A stretch of 64,000 nucleotides of DNA from Pelomonas sp. Root1217 (GTDB taxonomy: Bacteria; Pseudomonadota; Gammaproteobacteria; Burkholderiales; Burkholderiaceae_C). Position numbers and translations under genes: made by a program. The stretch covers positions 186,001 to 250,000 of the forward strand of contig NZ_LMDC01000001.1 in assembly GCF_001425705.1 (NCBI RefSeq). The letters are read 5' to 3'. The notes below the pieces were generated by a model. The model saw only the letters and a program-made list of their open reading frames with translations. It did not search any database and had not been told where the DNA came from. Below, one piece after another: positions 47,463 to 56,495 of this stretch. The stretch's first letter is position 1. Every line of letters begins with the position of its first letter.

Positions 47463-47873
47463 GGCCCGTTCCAGCATGTCCAGCTGCGCGTGGCGGACTT
47501 CGACCGCCTGGAGAAGAAGCTGCAGCGCCGCGTGCAGCAGCGGCGCCTGGCTGACGCCAAGGTGCAGCTCAAGTTCGAAGTGCGCCGCCCGCCGCTGGAG
47601 GCCACCGACGCGTCACGTGCGCTGGACAAGCGCGCGCAGGCGATCTACGCAGAGCCGGGCCTGACGATGCAGGTGGCCGAAGTCGCCACGGGCGGCGGCA
47701 CGGACGCCTCCTTCGCGGCGATGCAGGCACGAGGCCCGGTGATCGAAGGCCTGGGCCTCACCGGCTTTGGTGCCCACTCCAACGATGCCGAGTACGTCGA
47801 CATCCGCTCCATCGCCCCGCGGCTCTACCTGGTGGCGCGACTGATCATGGAGATTTCCGGCGCGAACCCTTGA
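47463..47873 (+). pseudogene. M20 peptidase (glutamate carboxypeptidase type) remnant, 5' part missing
   Basis: The last ~135 codons of an M20-family metallopeptidase are intact. They read LRVADFDRLEKKLQRRV from the dimerisation domain, FEVRRPPLEATDASRAL, then GGGTDASFAAM and GFGAHSNDAEYVDI with a metal-ligand His, to a normal stop. The N-terminal ~270 residues with the first metal ligands are gone. It faces the LysR remnant head to head, as expected if one deletion removed both 5' ends. Confidence 0.75.
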
Positions 47874-48337
47874 GCCAGACTGACTGGGAGTGGGAATTTG
47901 CGCATCGAGTTCGGCAATTTGGGCGACCCTGACGGGCGGGCCGCTCTGCAGCGGGTGCTGACGGCCGCGGTCGGCATCCGTCCGGCAGCAATGTGCCCAA
48001 AGCGGAAATCCGGCGACGCGCAGCAGCGGGCGGGCTGCGACATTCGCAGGCCGAGGCATGAGCGGCAGCAGCCACGAAAACCTGTCATTGAGTGCCGCTG
48101 GGCCTGACCGGCAGCTTCTCCCCTGGACCGGTCGCTCGACCGCGGCGCAAGCATCGTGGCGGTACGAGCGACCGCTCTCACCCGCCGCGACAGTCGGATC
48201 ACGACCCGTTTCGGTCCTACCGCCCGTGCAAATCGGGTCCCGGTAGCAGTCGTTAAGCGCTCAGCTTGAGCAGCGGCTTTGCCGAACGGGTGGCATCGAT
48301 GATCTGGCCTCCGCGTGGAATGCAGCCATGGCGCTTT
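47874..48337. other. Non-coding stretch with degenerate repeats at the left cassette border
   Basis: About 460 bp without a convincing gene. It contains the left 58-bp inverted repeat (47955-48012), followed by GC-rich degenerate sequence (about 48080-48240). From memory, similar degenerate sequence is common between genes in this bacterial group. Confidence 0.5.
47955..48012 (+). repeat. Left copy of a 58-bp inverted repeat flanking the accessory cassette
   Basis: The 58 bases from GTGCTGACGG to GAAATCCG match the reverse complement of 55601-55658 with two mismatches. Copies lie 7.6 kb apart in opposite orientation and bracket the large ATPase gene, the IS element and the GIY-YIG gene. Confidence 0.85.
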
Positions 48338-48856
48338 CTAGTACGGAAGCCCGTCTTCGTGCAGCACAGGCGGCGGGCCGAACAACGAAATCAAATCATC
48401 GATATAGGCTTTAAGGATCTGCGACCCTTGGACGTAGGCGATGTCGGAGAAGGGGCGTACGCACTCCGGATCCTCAAAAAAGTTCTCGATGAATCTTTGG
48501 CACTCAAATTCGGCCTTGTCATCTTCAATGTAGAACCACTCAGAACATCCCCCGCTTAGGAACTGTATTCGGGAGGGTCCGAATGCAACGTGTAGACGTC
48601 TCTCGAGCGCCCCGGCATCTACCGGACAGTCATGCGGCAGGTAAAAGGCGACTCGGAGAAACAAGAATGGGTCGCCACAACGCAGAGTTGCAAACCGTCT
48701 CATCGGGTTGCTTTGCGTCGTCATTCCGATCTTCGCTCTCCCATAGTCTCTGCTGCTTGCCATCACGTAAAGCCAAGAGCCACGCGGCGGCAGCTGATAC
48801 GCTGAACCTTCAATTTGCATCATCTTCAGATTCCACGAATCATTGCTGGTCTTCAT
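48338..48856 (-). CDS. GIY-YIG nuclease-like protein, T5orf172 family
   Basis: The 172-residue protein has the T5orf172/MUG113 version of the GIY-YIG fold: SWLYVMASSRDYGRAKIGMT, then NPMRRFATLRCGDP, and ALERRLHVAF with the Glu-containing helix. Base composition is visibly poorer in G+C than its neighbours, a sign of transfer. It starts 93 bp after the stop of the split large ATPase gene on the same strand and may be its operon partner. ATG 48823 is an alternative start. A nuclease role is inferred from the fold. Confidence 0.72.
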   Translation of the reverse strand: MKTSNDSWNLKMMQIEGSAYQLPPRGSWLYVMASSRDYGRAKIGMTTQSNPMRRFATLRCGDPFLFLRVAFYLPHDCPVDAGALERRLHVAFGPSRIQFLSGGCSEWFYIEDDKAEFECQRFIENFFEDPECVRPFSDIAYVQGSQILKAYIDDLISLFGPPPVLHEDGLPY

Positions 48857-48949
48857 CCAGCGGGTGCCAGCCGACTTTGAGAAGCCTGAATAACAAGAGG
48901 CGAAGACCCGACAACGACAACGGTGAGCGTCCTGCTCGCGTAGCGCGCA

Positions 48950-49381
48950 TCAGGCTGGCGCGACGAGGCGCACGCCGCGAAAGGGCTCGCTCTGTTGCAA
49001 GGCCGCGCTCCGACGGTCGCCAAGATCAACGAGCGCGTCGAGCACCTGCAGCAGCTTACGGGCCAGAGCAGCCGGCAACGGATGCTGTCGGTCGGCGTGC
49101 GCCTGCACCAGCGCCGCGATCCCGGCTGGTACCAAGGAGCCCTTCCAGCCCGCAGGCAGGTGCCCATAGACGATCTGCGCCAGCACTTGGTCGGCGAATG
49201 TGTCAGCCGGGTAGGCGGCACCGGAACGTTCGCATAGCGTGACGAACTGGCGAGCGACGTAGGGGTGCCAGCCGGCGACGCGAACCATGCGGTCAACCAG
49301 CGACATCGCTTGGCCAAGATCATCCCAGACGCCGTTGGCGAAACGCGTGGCGCCGGGGGCGTGCTCGACTACCACGAACAT
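48950..49381 (-). pseudogene. 3' fragment of the IS-split large ATPase gene
   Basis: These 143 codons (MFVVVEHAPGATRFANGVWD to RLVAPA and a stop) are the C-terminal end of the gene that runs from 55159 on the minus strand. Across the IS, the CTA codon at 50221-50219 would be followed by GTC GAT TCG CTG (V-D-S-L) and then this ATG in frame. On its own it has no promoter or ribosome site that I can recognise. The joined protein would have about 1794 residues. Confidence 0.85.
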
Positions 49382-49395
49382 CAGCGAATCGACTA

Positions 49396-50218
49396 GGGCC
49401 TGTTAACACTAATTGCGTCGAGTCGGGTTCACTGTGACAGTGTCTGCATGGAGATCACAGCAGCGCAATTCAAGTTGATTGAGCACTGTCTGCCACGGCA
49501 GCGCGGCAACGTCAGTCTGACGAATCTGCAGGTGCTCAATGCCATCCTGTACGTCGCTGAGCACGGCTGCAAATGGCGCGGCCTGCCCAAGCGTTTCGGC
49601 AACTGGCACACGATCTACACGCGGATGAGCCGATGGGCGAAGTCGGGCGTGCTGGATCGAGCCTTCGAGCAGCTCCAGCAGGCGCAGGTGGTGCAGATCA
49701 AGATCGAGGCCGTGTCGCTGGACAGCACCAGCGTGAAGGTGCATCCGGACGGCACTGGTGCGCCAAAAAAAACGGTCCGCAGGCTATCGGCAAATCCCGT
49801 GGCGGGTGGAACACCAAGATCCACCTCCTCGCCGCGGACGCGCGCACGGCCATAACCTTCTCGCTCTCGCCTGGACAAGCGCACGACGCGCCAGAAGGTC
49901 GCGAGTTGCTCAAGCGGCTCGGGCCGCCCAATCGGCCCTTGCACTTGCTCATGGACCGTGCCTATGAAGGCAACGAGACCCGCCAACTGGCCCTTGACTT
50001 GGGCTTCATTCCCGTCGTACCGCCGTTGCGCACGCGCATCCAGCCTTGGGAATACGACCGCGAGATGTACAAGCGTCGCAATGAGGTCGAGCGCCTGTTC
50101 CGCAGGCTCAAGGGCTATCGCCGCATCTTCTCCAGATTCGAGAAGCTCGACGTCATGTTCATCGCCTTCATCTGCTTCGCACTCATCGCAGATGGCCTGC
50201 GGTAGTGTTAACAGGCCC
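49396..50218 (+). mobile_element. IS5-family insertion sequence (IS427-like group)
   Basis: The element is 823 bp with perfect 16-bp terminal inverted repeats GGGCCTGTTAACACTA (49396-49411 and the complement at 50203-50218). It is flanked by TA on both sides within CTAG; a 4-bp CTAG duplication with an 821-bp element is an equivalent reading. It carries two overlapping transposase frames joined by a likely frameshift. CTAG/TA target use, length and frameshift fit the IS427 group. It sits inside a large ATPase gene. Confidence 0.93.
49448..50205 (+). CDS. IS5-family DDE transposase made by programmed -1 frameshift
   Basis: The first frame (from ATG 49448, MEITAAQFKLIEHCLPRQRG) holds the N-terminal domain (CKWRGLPKRFGNWHTIYTRM) and the first catalytic Asp in VSLDSTSVKVHPDG. 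At A8 (49765-49772) a -1 slip would move translation to the second frame, which holds the second Asp in LMDRAYEGNETR and the Glu in RNEVERLFRRLKGYRRI. Unslipped, the first frame ends at 49855. The slippery A-run at exactly the right place argues for programmed frameshifting, not decay. Confidence 0.9.
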
Positions 50219-53200
50219 TAGCTTCGGCAGGTCGAAGCCGCCCATGCGCCCGTCGTTGTAGGGCGAACGGCGCAGGTCATCATTCTCCAACGTTCGATCG
50301 AGCACGGCCTGCAGCAGGTACAGGGTGTCTTCGCGGACCTCCGGCGCATCGAGGACTTCGCCGCAGACCAACGACACAGTGAGCGGCGCGAGCAGCCGCA
50401 TCGCGATCTCGTCAGGCTGCGCAAGGATCGGCCGCAGCAACCTCTGCAAGATCTCGTCGACCGGAAGATGGGGGGCAACGCTTGCCACCATCCGACCCAG
50501 CTGCTCCTCCCATTCGTACAGGTTTGCATCGCCACGCTCGCGGCCCCGACGCCGCTCTTTTCGCCACACCGGGTTGATCGTGCCGAGCGTCCAGCCGATA
50601 TACGCCTCGAGGGCGTCGACAAAGTGCGCACGGCCAGCGCTCGCCATGACCACCGCCACTGGGACTCTCTGCAAGACGTTCGCGGCGTACCGGCCGTCCC
50701 ACAGATCATCGGTGCTCTGCCACCCTTCGTCTTCTTCCCCGTCGAGAGTCTGCGGATTCTCAGCGTCCGGCGCGGCCCGCACCCACGAAGGCCGTGGGCG
50801 CACCCAGGCAGGCAGCGGCCCTTGCGCACGGTACTCGTCGAGTGCCGCGGCCATCGTCGCGGCACGGTGGTCCGATTCCACCTGCCGCCGTGCCTCGGTG
50901 TCTAGCCGGTGCATCTCTCGCCTGCTTACGAGCTGTGCCAAACGCAACCCCAGGTTCAGGCCACACCAGGCGAACCGCGCGTCGCGCTGCCAGCAGCCAG
51001 CGACGCCAGACAGCGCAACGAACGAAACCGCATCGAGTGGGTGCGCAATCAAGCGATAGAGCGCTTCGCGGTCGGCAGGATACTCGCGGGCCGATCGGAT
51101 ACGCGCGGCCAACGCATGCGCCACGAAGATCTTCGGGTGCCAAGGGATCACAGATCCAGAAAACGTGTCGTCGGAGATCTCGTCCTGCGTGACGCGGAAG
51201 CTTTCGATGATGGCATCGGCCCAGGCCTCATGCCCGCTCGCATCGGCGAAACAAATCACTGCCGCTGCCGTTCCCGCAATCGCGCCTTCCGTCAACTCAC
51301 TGCCAGGCATCGGCGACATCGACCTCCCAGCAGCAGCCGCATCAGCCATCTCTTTCGCACGCCCGATGGCGTCGTCCACCGAGAAGCGCGGCGCCCATTG
51401 GCGCAACGTGAAGCACTTATCAACCCACAGCCACAGCTCCATCTCGCGCGCCGCCTGCGCATGGCGGTGCAGGGCCGCTTGCACCTCGGGAGCTTCGTGT
51501 CGCGGACTGCTCATCGATATCTGGACCACATCACTGCGGCCGGGGATCGGAGCTGCGGTGTAGTTCTCGGCGTGGCCCAACTCCGACCATAGTTCGGCGG
51601 TGCGGCGGAGCTCGGCCACATGTTCTGGGTTCTGCGCCTCTTCCTGATAGGCGAATTCCAGCTTGTTCGGGAAGTCGTCGAGAGCGGCGCGGCACGCCTC
51701 CCGCAAGGCCGTGTCGCCTCCGAGGACGAAGAGCGGTACCAGGTCGCGCAGTTCCAAGCGGCGCGACGTCATCTGGCTGCTGTCGGCGACTGCTTGACGG
51801 TGCACCGCGTCGACGCTTGCGTTGTCGAAGCCCATCAGCCCCGCGCTTTGCAGTTGGTGCTCTTGGACCTGGCGCTGCAGGTCGATCCGCCACAGGCGCG
51901 GGCTGCGCAGCAGCGCCAAGGTCGTTGGCGAAACTTGCTTGGCCCGCAAGGCGAGGTGCACCGCAATCCCCACGATGCCGATGCTCGTGTGCCCTTCCAG
52001 CAGCTGTTGCAGTACTTCGTCCAACGGGCGTCCGGCATCGAGCTGCGCGATGCCCCAGTGCTCCAGCGTCATGAGGGCGCACTCCACGACCTGCGGCCCG
52101 CCATGGCCGCGGAACCAGAAGTAGTGCCGGTTGTCGCCCCAGAACTCCTGTTGCCCCCACGGAAACACGAATACGAGCGGCATCGGTGTCGCGCTGCCAT
52201 GCCAGTGCCCATGCAACTGACGCCACGCCGTGGTGGCGTGGTTCGTCACGTCGCGGATCAGCGCTAGCGCCGTCGCTGGATCGCGCATGAGCAGCGAGTG
52301 GAACGGTTCGCGGAGAGGCGAGGCGGGGAAGAAGCCCTGATGGTCGCCGCCGATCGACAGCCGGTCCCAATCGTGGTGGGAGAACGAGTGGTGCATGATC
52401 GACGTGCTCGAAAGCGCGAGCTTGTCCCACCGCGATCTCTTCTCCGGCGGGACGGCCTCGGCTTCCCTGCGCCGGCGACCCTCTTCACGCGCTTCGCGAC
52501 GCCACCGTGCCGATATGTCGTCCGGCAGCTCCATCATGAACCAGCGCTTAGCGACCCTCGCGAGCAGCGCAGCATGCGTCTGCGCCAGCACCGGCGCGTA
52601 GGTCATGAGCTCGCGGAACGCGCCATCGGACCAGCGCTCGATTGTCTCGACCTTCGCGAGATAGGCGTTTACCACATCAGGATAAGCGCGCGCTGCGCGG
52701 AGCACCAACGCACGGAGCTCCGTCTCCAGCTGCGTCGGCACCCGCGGGCGCGGCGTGCCATCGTTTTCAGGCGTGGCGTATCGAAACCGGTGGTCCACAT
52801 GCTCGTCCTCGATCGCGTGCAACCACGTTGCGCACCGGGCTACGATGCGCTGCGACACTGCGTTGGGGTAGTCCGCGAGAGCGACCTGCCAGGTTTCGAA
52901 CAGCGTGACGAGATCCCGCAACTGTGCGTCAGGAATCGACTCGACCTGTTCGATCGCCCATGTGAGCAGGCGGCGCCACGCCGCGAAGTCGGAAGGCCAG
53001 CCCAGCGAGTCCGCGATACGGATACGCGCGGCGGCATCCAGATCGCCGCCCAGGACTCCGGAGAGCACCATGGGGTTGGGTGTCGTCTTCTCTGCCTGCA
53101 TCCACACCAGGAGCTTTCCGAAAAGCCGGTGGCCGTTCGACGCCAAAGACGCAGCGAACATGTCGGCGTGCTCAGCGAAGCGTGGGCTGAACACGGGCGC

Positions 53201-55159
53201 CACGAGCCAAGCGCGCAGCCACTGCGGCCGCACCTGAGCCCGCTCGAGCGCATGGAGCTCGCGCGGCCACTGGTCAGGGAGCGGATAAGTCGCCTGCGAC
53301 AGCAGCTCCACCACGCGCGCCAATGCGGGCGGTTCCCCGGCCGCAGTTAGGGCCGCGATCCAGTCGTCACCCTGATCTAGCAGCAGGTGAAGGAACGACC
53401 ACTCGAAGAAAATATCGTGACTGAACTGGGCGGTATGACCCGTGCGCACTTGCTGCACCAGGCCATCCTCCTCCAGCGCCGGGAGCACGTCCTGCGTTGC
53501 AGTCGACAGGTCGCGGATGCGGACATTGCGACCCAGGTCGGGCGCGCTGCGGTGAGCCAGCTCGATAAGCCCCCGCTGCCGCGCCAGGGCCTGGGGCGCG
53601 TGGGCGTCGTAGCCGCCCCGCGTCCACCAGGCCTCCACGAGGTCCACCTCCGACTGAGGCGCGAACCCGGAGGGGTACGCTGCCCGAGAGAACCCCCGTG
53701 CCAGCACCGCCGCGAAGAACGGGCGGCGTGCCAGTGTGCGCACGCGCTCGTTTCCGCCAGTCAGGAGCGGCCGCAGCGCCGGCAGCGAATCCGCGAGTGA
53801 GCTGGCCTCTTCGTCCGTCAAGTTCTCCACATCGACATAGCCCACGCCGCCGCTAGCGAGCAGCGCAGCAGGCACCCAGTTGCGCAGGGGCTCGATGCCG
53901 GCGTCGCGCGCGGTGGCGACCACGCGCCAGTCGGAAAGCGCCGGGTTCGTCAGAAGCTGGCCGAGCAAGTCGGTCACGATCGCGCGCTGTTCCGGCGCGA
54001 TGCGGTCGAGGCCATCGATCAGGACCGTGGCATGACCGGTTGCCGCGACCTCCACGAGCAGCGGCTCGATCGATATCGTCGCTAAGCCCATCGCGCGGGC
54101 ATGTTCTGACCAGCTGCGGCCAGAGAGCCGGTTGGCGGTGAGGAACAACGTGGTGCCATCGGCGGCCAGCTCTTGCACCACGTCGCGCAGCAGCACCGTC
54201 TTGCCGGTGCCGGGCAGGCCTTTGATCAGCGTCAGGCGGTGGGCCGCCATCTGAGCGCCAAGCTGGTCGCGCAGCACCTGGCGCGTGAGGTGCGTCCCTC
54301 CGATGTCGTCGACCTGCTGGTCGAGCCAGTGGCGAGTGTTGTCGCGCAGCGTCTGCATGTCGCCGGCGAACGCAGGCGCCCCCGTGAAGCGCCAGCCAGC
54401 CAGCGCGCGCACGAGCGATGCGCGGGTGTGCACTGCGCTCCGCCCCGCCCCATCGCGAGCGACCTGGCGCAGCAAATCCCATAAGTCGCCGGCACGCATC
54501 ACTTGCTGCGGCGCCAGCGCGCGCTGCAGGCTGACGATTGCCTCCGCTTCGTGCGTCGATCCGGCGTGGGGGGGGTCAAACCGGATCAGCACCAAATGCG
54601 CGAGCAGGCGGTGCAGCTGTTCGTCGGACAGGGGCGTTCCTGTGTCCTGTGCAGCCATTCGAACCGCGTCGGTCACAGCGCGGTGACTGGTCGAGGCGTT
54701 CCCGCCGTCGACAAACCGTTGCATGAAGGCCGCAGTCGTGTCGGAAGCCCGAGCCCATTCGCACACGGTCGTGAAAGCTCGAGACGTCTCTTCCGCCACT
54801 GACCCCGTGACTGCTCCAACGCGGTCCACGTTCTCGCGAAAGTCCAGCTTCTGCAACGTCTGCCAGCTGCGTTGAATCACTTCTCGGAAGTCGCTGTTGG
54901 TCGCCGCGTCCGAGATGGTGAGTGAACGCTTGACCTGCAGCGACAGCCGCATGACGGCTCCATCGGCCAGGGAGGCGGCATCGACGATCACGTCGTCGAG
55001 CGGTTCGCCGAAGTCGGCCTGCTGCTGGGCAACCCGCTGCACGATCCTTCCGTCGAGGCCCGCCGCCGTCGTGCCGCTGATCATCGCCGCGAGGTACTGC
55101 GCCGCGACCGCGTCTTCGTAGGTGAATCCGGCGCCGCCGGTGAGTTCAGGCGAAGTCAT
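50183..55159 (-). CDS. Large PD-(D/E)XK nuclease-STAND/AAA ATPase, Avs-like, split by an IS
   Basis: The present frame has 1658 codons; the last 11 are IS sequence. Residues 1-100 look like a Cap4/DUF4297-type PD-(D/E)XK nuclease: Glu15, Asp55-Asp56 in LDDVIVD, and the Q-x-K of LSLQVKRS (Gln75, Lys77). A P-loop ATPase follows, with Walker A in IKGLPGTGKTVLLRDVV (about residue 316) and Walker B in VLIDGLDRI (about 380). Over 1000 helical-looking residues without a recognised domain come next. This order matches Avs/STAND anti-phage proteins, but assignment to a known Avs type is not possible by eye. G+C is lower than in the flanking genes. Confidence 0.8.
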   Translation of the reverse strand: MTSPELTGGAGFTYEDAVAAQYLAAMISGTTAAGLDGRIVQRVAQQQADFGEPLDDVIVDAASLADGAVMRLSLQVKRSLTISDAATNSDFREVIQRSWQTLQKLDFRENVDRVGAVTGSVAEETSRAFTTVCEWARASDTTAAFMQRFVDGGNASTSHRAVTDAVRMAAQDTGTPLSDEQLHRLLAHLVLIRFDPPHAGSTHEAEAIVSLQRALAPQQVMRAGDLWDLLRQVARDGAGRSAVHTRASLVRALAGWRFTGAPAFAGDMQTLRDNTRHWLDQQVDDIGGTHLTRQVLRDQLGAQMAAHRLTLIKGLPGTGKTVLLRDVVQELAADGTTLFLTANRLSGRSWSEHARAMGLATISIEPLLVEVAATGHATVLIDGLDRIAPEQRAIVTDLLGQLLTNPALSDWRVVATARDAGIEPLRNWVPAALLASGGVGYVDVENLTDEEASSLADSLPALRPLLTGGNERVRTLARRPFFAAVLARGFSRAAYPSGFAPQSEVDLVEAWWTRGGYDAHAPQALARQRGLIELAHRSAPDLGRNVRIRDLSTATQDVLPALEEDGLVQQVRTGHTAQFSHDIFFEWSFLHLLLDQGDDWIAALTAAGEPPALARVVELLSQATYPLPDQWPRELHALERAQVRPQWLRAWLVAPVFSPRFAEHADMFAASLASNGHRLFGKLLVWMQAEKTTPNPMVLSGVLGGDLDAAARIRIADSLGWPSDFAAWRRLLTWAIEQVESIPDAQLRDLVTLFETWQVALADYPNAVSQRIVARCATWLHAIEDEHVDHRFRYATPENDGTPRPRVPTQLETELRALVLRAARAYPDVVNAYLAKVETIERWSDGAFRELMTYAPVLAQTHAALLARVAKRWFMMELPDDISARWRREAREEGRRRREAEAVPPEKRSRWDKLALSSTSIMHHSFSHHDWDRLSIGGDHQGFFPASPLREPFHSLLMRDPATALALIRDVTNHATTAWRQLHGHWHGSATPMPLVFVFPWGQQEFWGDNRHYFWFRGHGGPQVVECALMTLEHWGIAQLDAGRPLDEVLQQLLEGHTSIGIVGIAVHLALRAKQVSPTTLALLRSPRLWRIDLQRQVQEHQLQSAGLMGFDNASVDAVHRQAVADSSQMTSRRLELRDLVPLFVLGGDTALREACRAALDDFPNKLEFAYQEEAQNPEHVAELRRTAELWSELGHAENYTAAPIPGRSDVVQISMSSPRHEAPEVQAALHRHAQAAREMELWLWVDKCFTLRQWAPRFSVDDAIGRAKEMADAAAAGRSMSPMPGSELTEGAIAGTAAAVICFADASGHEAWADAIIESFRVTQDEISDDTFSGSVIPWHPKIFVAHALAARIRSAREYPADREALYRLIAHPLDAVSFVALSGVAGCWQRDARFAWCGLNLGLRLAQLVSRREMHRLDTEARRQVESDHRAATMAAALDEYRAQGPLPAWVRPRPSWVRAAPDAENPQTLDGEEDEGWQSTDDLWDGRYAANVLQRVPVAVVMASAGRAHFVDALEAYIGWTLGTINPVWRKERRRGRERGDANLYEWEEQLGRMVASVAPHLPVDEILQRLLRPILAQPDEIAMRLLAPLTVSLVCGEVLDAPEVREDTLYLLQAVLDRTLENDDLRRSPYNDGRMGGFDLPKLGPVNTTAGHLR

Positions 55160-55704
55160 GCTTTATCCGTGAGTCTCGTCTGATTGTCATCGCCTCGCCA
55201 GCAACGCTTCCTCGAGTCGCACCGCGCCATGTGGCTAACTCCTGCCGCGCCTCAGTCGCTCCGAATGCTGCCATCCAGCGTGTGCCCACCGCTCCGGGGC
55301 CTCCTTCGGGTGGCTCTGCATGGGTCCGATCGGCTCGCGCCAGCGGCAGCTTTGGGGCGACGAGCCCATGGCCGCGAGCGTCGCTGATGGGTCGATAGCG
55401 CCAGCTCGAAGCCGTTCAGAGCTGCCGTTGACCGACGTGCGGCGTTGGACCTCTGGCGTCGCTGGGACGAGTTCCACCGAGCGGCAGGTCCTGGATGGCA
55501 GTCACTCGGCCCGCGGGGTGGCGAATGGCCGGTAACGGCGGCCGCGCCCGTCGAATCGCCAAAACTGGAAGTCGGCAGCCAGCCCAGAACCGCGGACCGG
55601 CGGATTTCCGCTATGGGCACATTGTTGCCGGACGGATGCCGACCGCGGCCGTCAGCACGCAGCCTGCAGCAGTCATCGGCTTGGCCGAGCTTGCAACCTG
55701 CCAG
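55160..55704. other. Non-coding stretch at the right cassette border
   Basis: About 545 bp between the start of the large ATPase gene and the ssuB stop. It holds degenerate GC-rich sequence and the right 58-bp inverted repeat (55601-55658). No convincing gene is present. The promoter of the large ATPase gene must lie here, but I see no clear -35/-10 pair. Confidence 0.5.
55601..55658 (-). repeat. Right copy of the 58-bp inverted repeat
   Basis: It is the reverse complement of 47955-48012 with two mismatches (56 of 58 identical). It ends 46 bp before the ssuB stop. The pair marks the limits of the inserted cassette or is part of a dispersed intergenic repeat family. Confidence 0.85.
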
Positions 55705-56493
55705 CTATGCCGCTGGAGGATGGCCGACGATCTGCCGCAGCACCCGCTCCTCCAGCTCCGCAAACCCCGCCGCCATGCGCGAGCGCGGTCGCGGCAGGGC
55801 CACGGTCGCATCGAGCGTGATGCCGCCGCGGTCGATCAGCAGCACGCGGTCGGCTAGGGCCGCGGCCTCGGCGACGTCGTGCGTGACGAGCAAGGCCGTG
55901 AAGCCGTGATGGCGCCAGAGCTGCTCTATGAGGCGATGCATCTCCAGCCGCGTCAACGCGTCCAGCGCGCCCAGCGGCTCGTCAAGCAGCAGCAGGCGAG
56001 GGCGGTGCACGAGAGCGCGGGCGAGGGCCACGCGCTGGCGCTGGCCGCCTGACAGCGTCGCCGGCCAGTCGCTGCCGCGGCCGGCGAGGCCGACCTGGGA
56101 CAGCGCCTCCATCGCGCGGTCCCAGGCATCGGGGCCGGCCAGGCCGAGTGCGACGTTGTCGACAACGCGCTTCCAGGGCAGCAGGCGGGCGTCCTGGAAC
56201 ATCAGCCGGCGTTCGCCCGCCGTGCCCGCTTCGACGAGGCCGGCGCTCGGCGAGTCCAGCCCGGCGATGAGGCGCAGCAGCGTGCTCTTGCCACAGCCGC
56301 TGCGGCCTACCAGGGCGACGAATTCGCCGGGGGCGACCGTCAGGTCCAGGTCCTGCAGCACGTGGCGCGTGCCGAAGGATTTGGCAACGCCGCGCAACTG
56401 CAGCGCCAGGCCGCCTGAGGTGTCGCGCGGCGGCGTGTCGGCAACCCAGGGCTCGCGCGGCAGCACAGGCGTGTCGAATTCAGTCAGCCACAT
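55705..56493 (-). CDS. ssuB: Aliphatic sulfonate ABC transporter ATPase
   Basis: The 262-residue protein has Walker [21 protein letters not shown], the signature [15 protein letters not shown], Walker [16 protein letters not shown] and the switch His in [11 protein letters not shown]. It energises uptake of alkanesulfonates with SsuC. The frame is open far upstream, but ATG 56493 fits, two bases after the ssuC stop. It is the last gene of the ssu operon and ends near the right repeat of the accessory cassette. Confidence 0.93.
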   Translation of the reverse strand: MWLTEFDTPVLPREPWVADTPPRDTSGGLALQLRGVAKSFGTRHVLQDLDLTVAPGEFVALVGRSGCGKSTLLRLIAGLDSPSAGLVEAGTAGERRLMFQDARLLPWKRVVDNVALGLAGPDAWDRAMEALSQVGLAGRGSDWPATLSGGQRQRVALARALVHRPRLLLLDEPLGALDALTRLEMHRLIEQLWRHHGFTALLVTHDVAEAAALADRVLLIDRGGITLDATVALPRPRSRMAAGFAELEERVLRQIVGHPPAA

Positions 56494-56495
56494 GA

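Noticed and set aside
48266-48337. A short peptide-like tail (GQIIDATRSAKPLLKLSA then stop) on the minus strand after the GIY-YIG gene
   Set aside because: It reads like the end of a longer protein, but only about 25 codons are open and I cannot match it to a family. It could be a gene remnant or chance.
49448-50205. The IS transposase as a frameshifted, dead gene
   Set aside because: The change of frame falls on an A8 slippery run between two halves that both keep catalytic residues, which is the normal layout of IS427-group transposases.
47955-55658. The cassette as a prophage or integrative element
   Set aside because: There is no integrase, tRNA target, replication or structural gene; only two cargo genes, an IS and short inverted repeats are visible.
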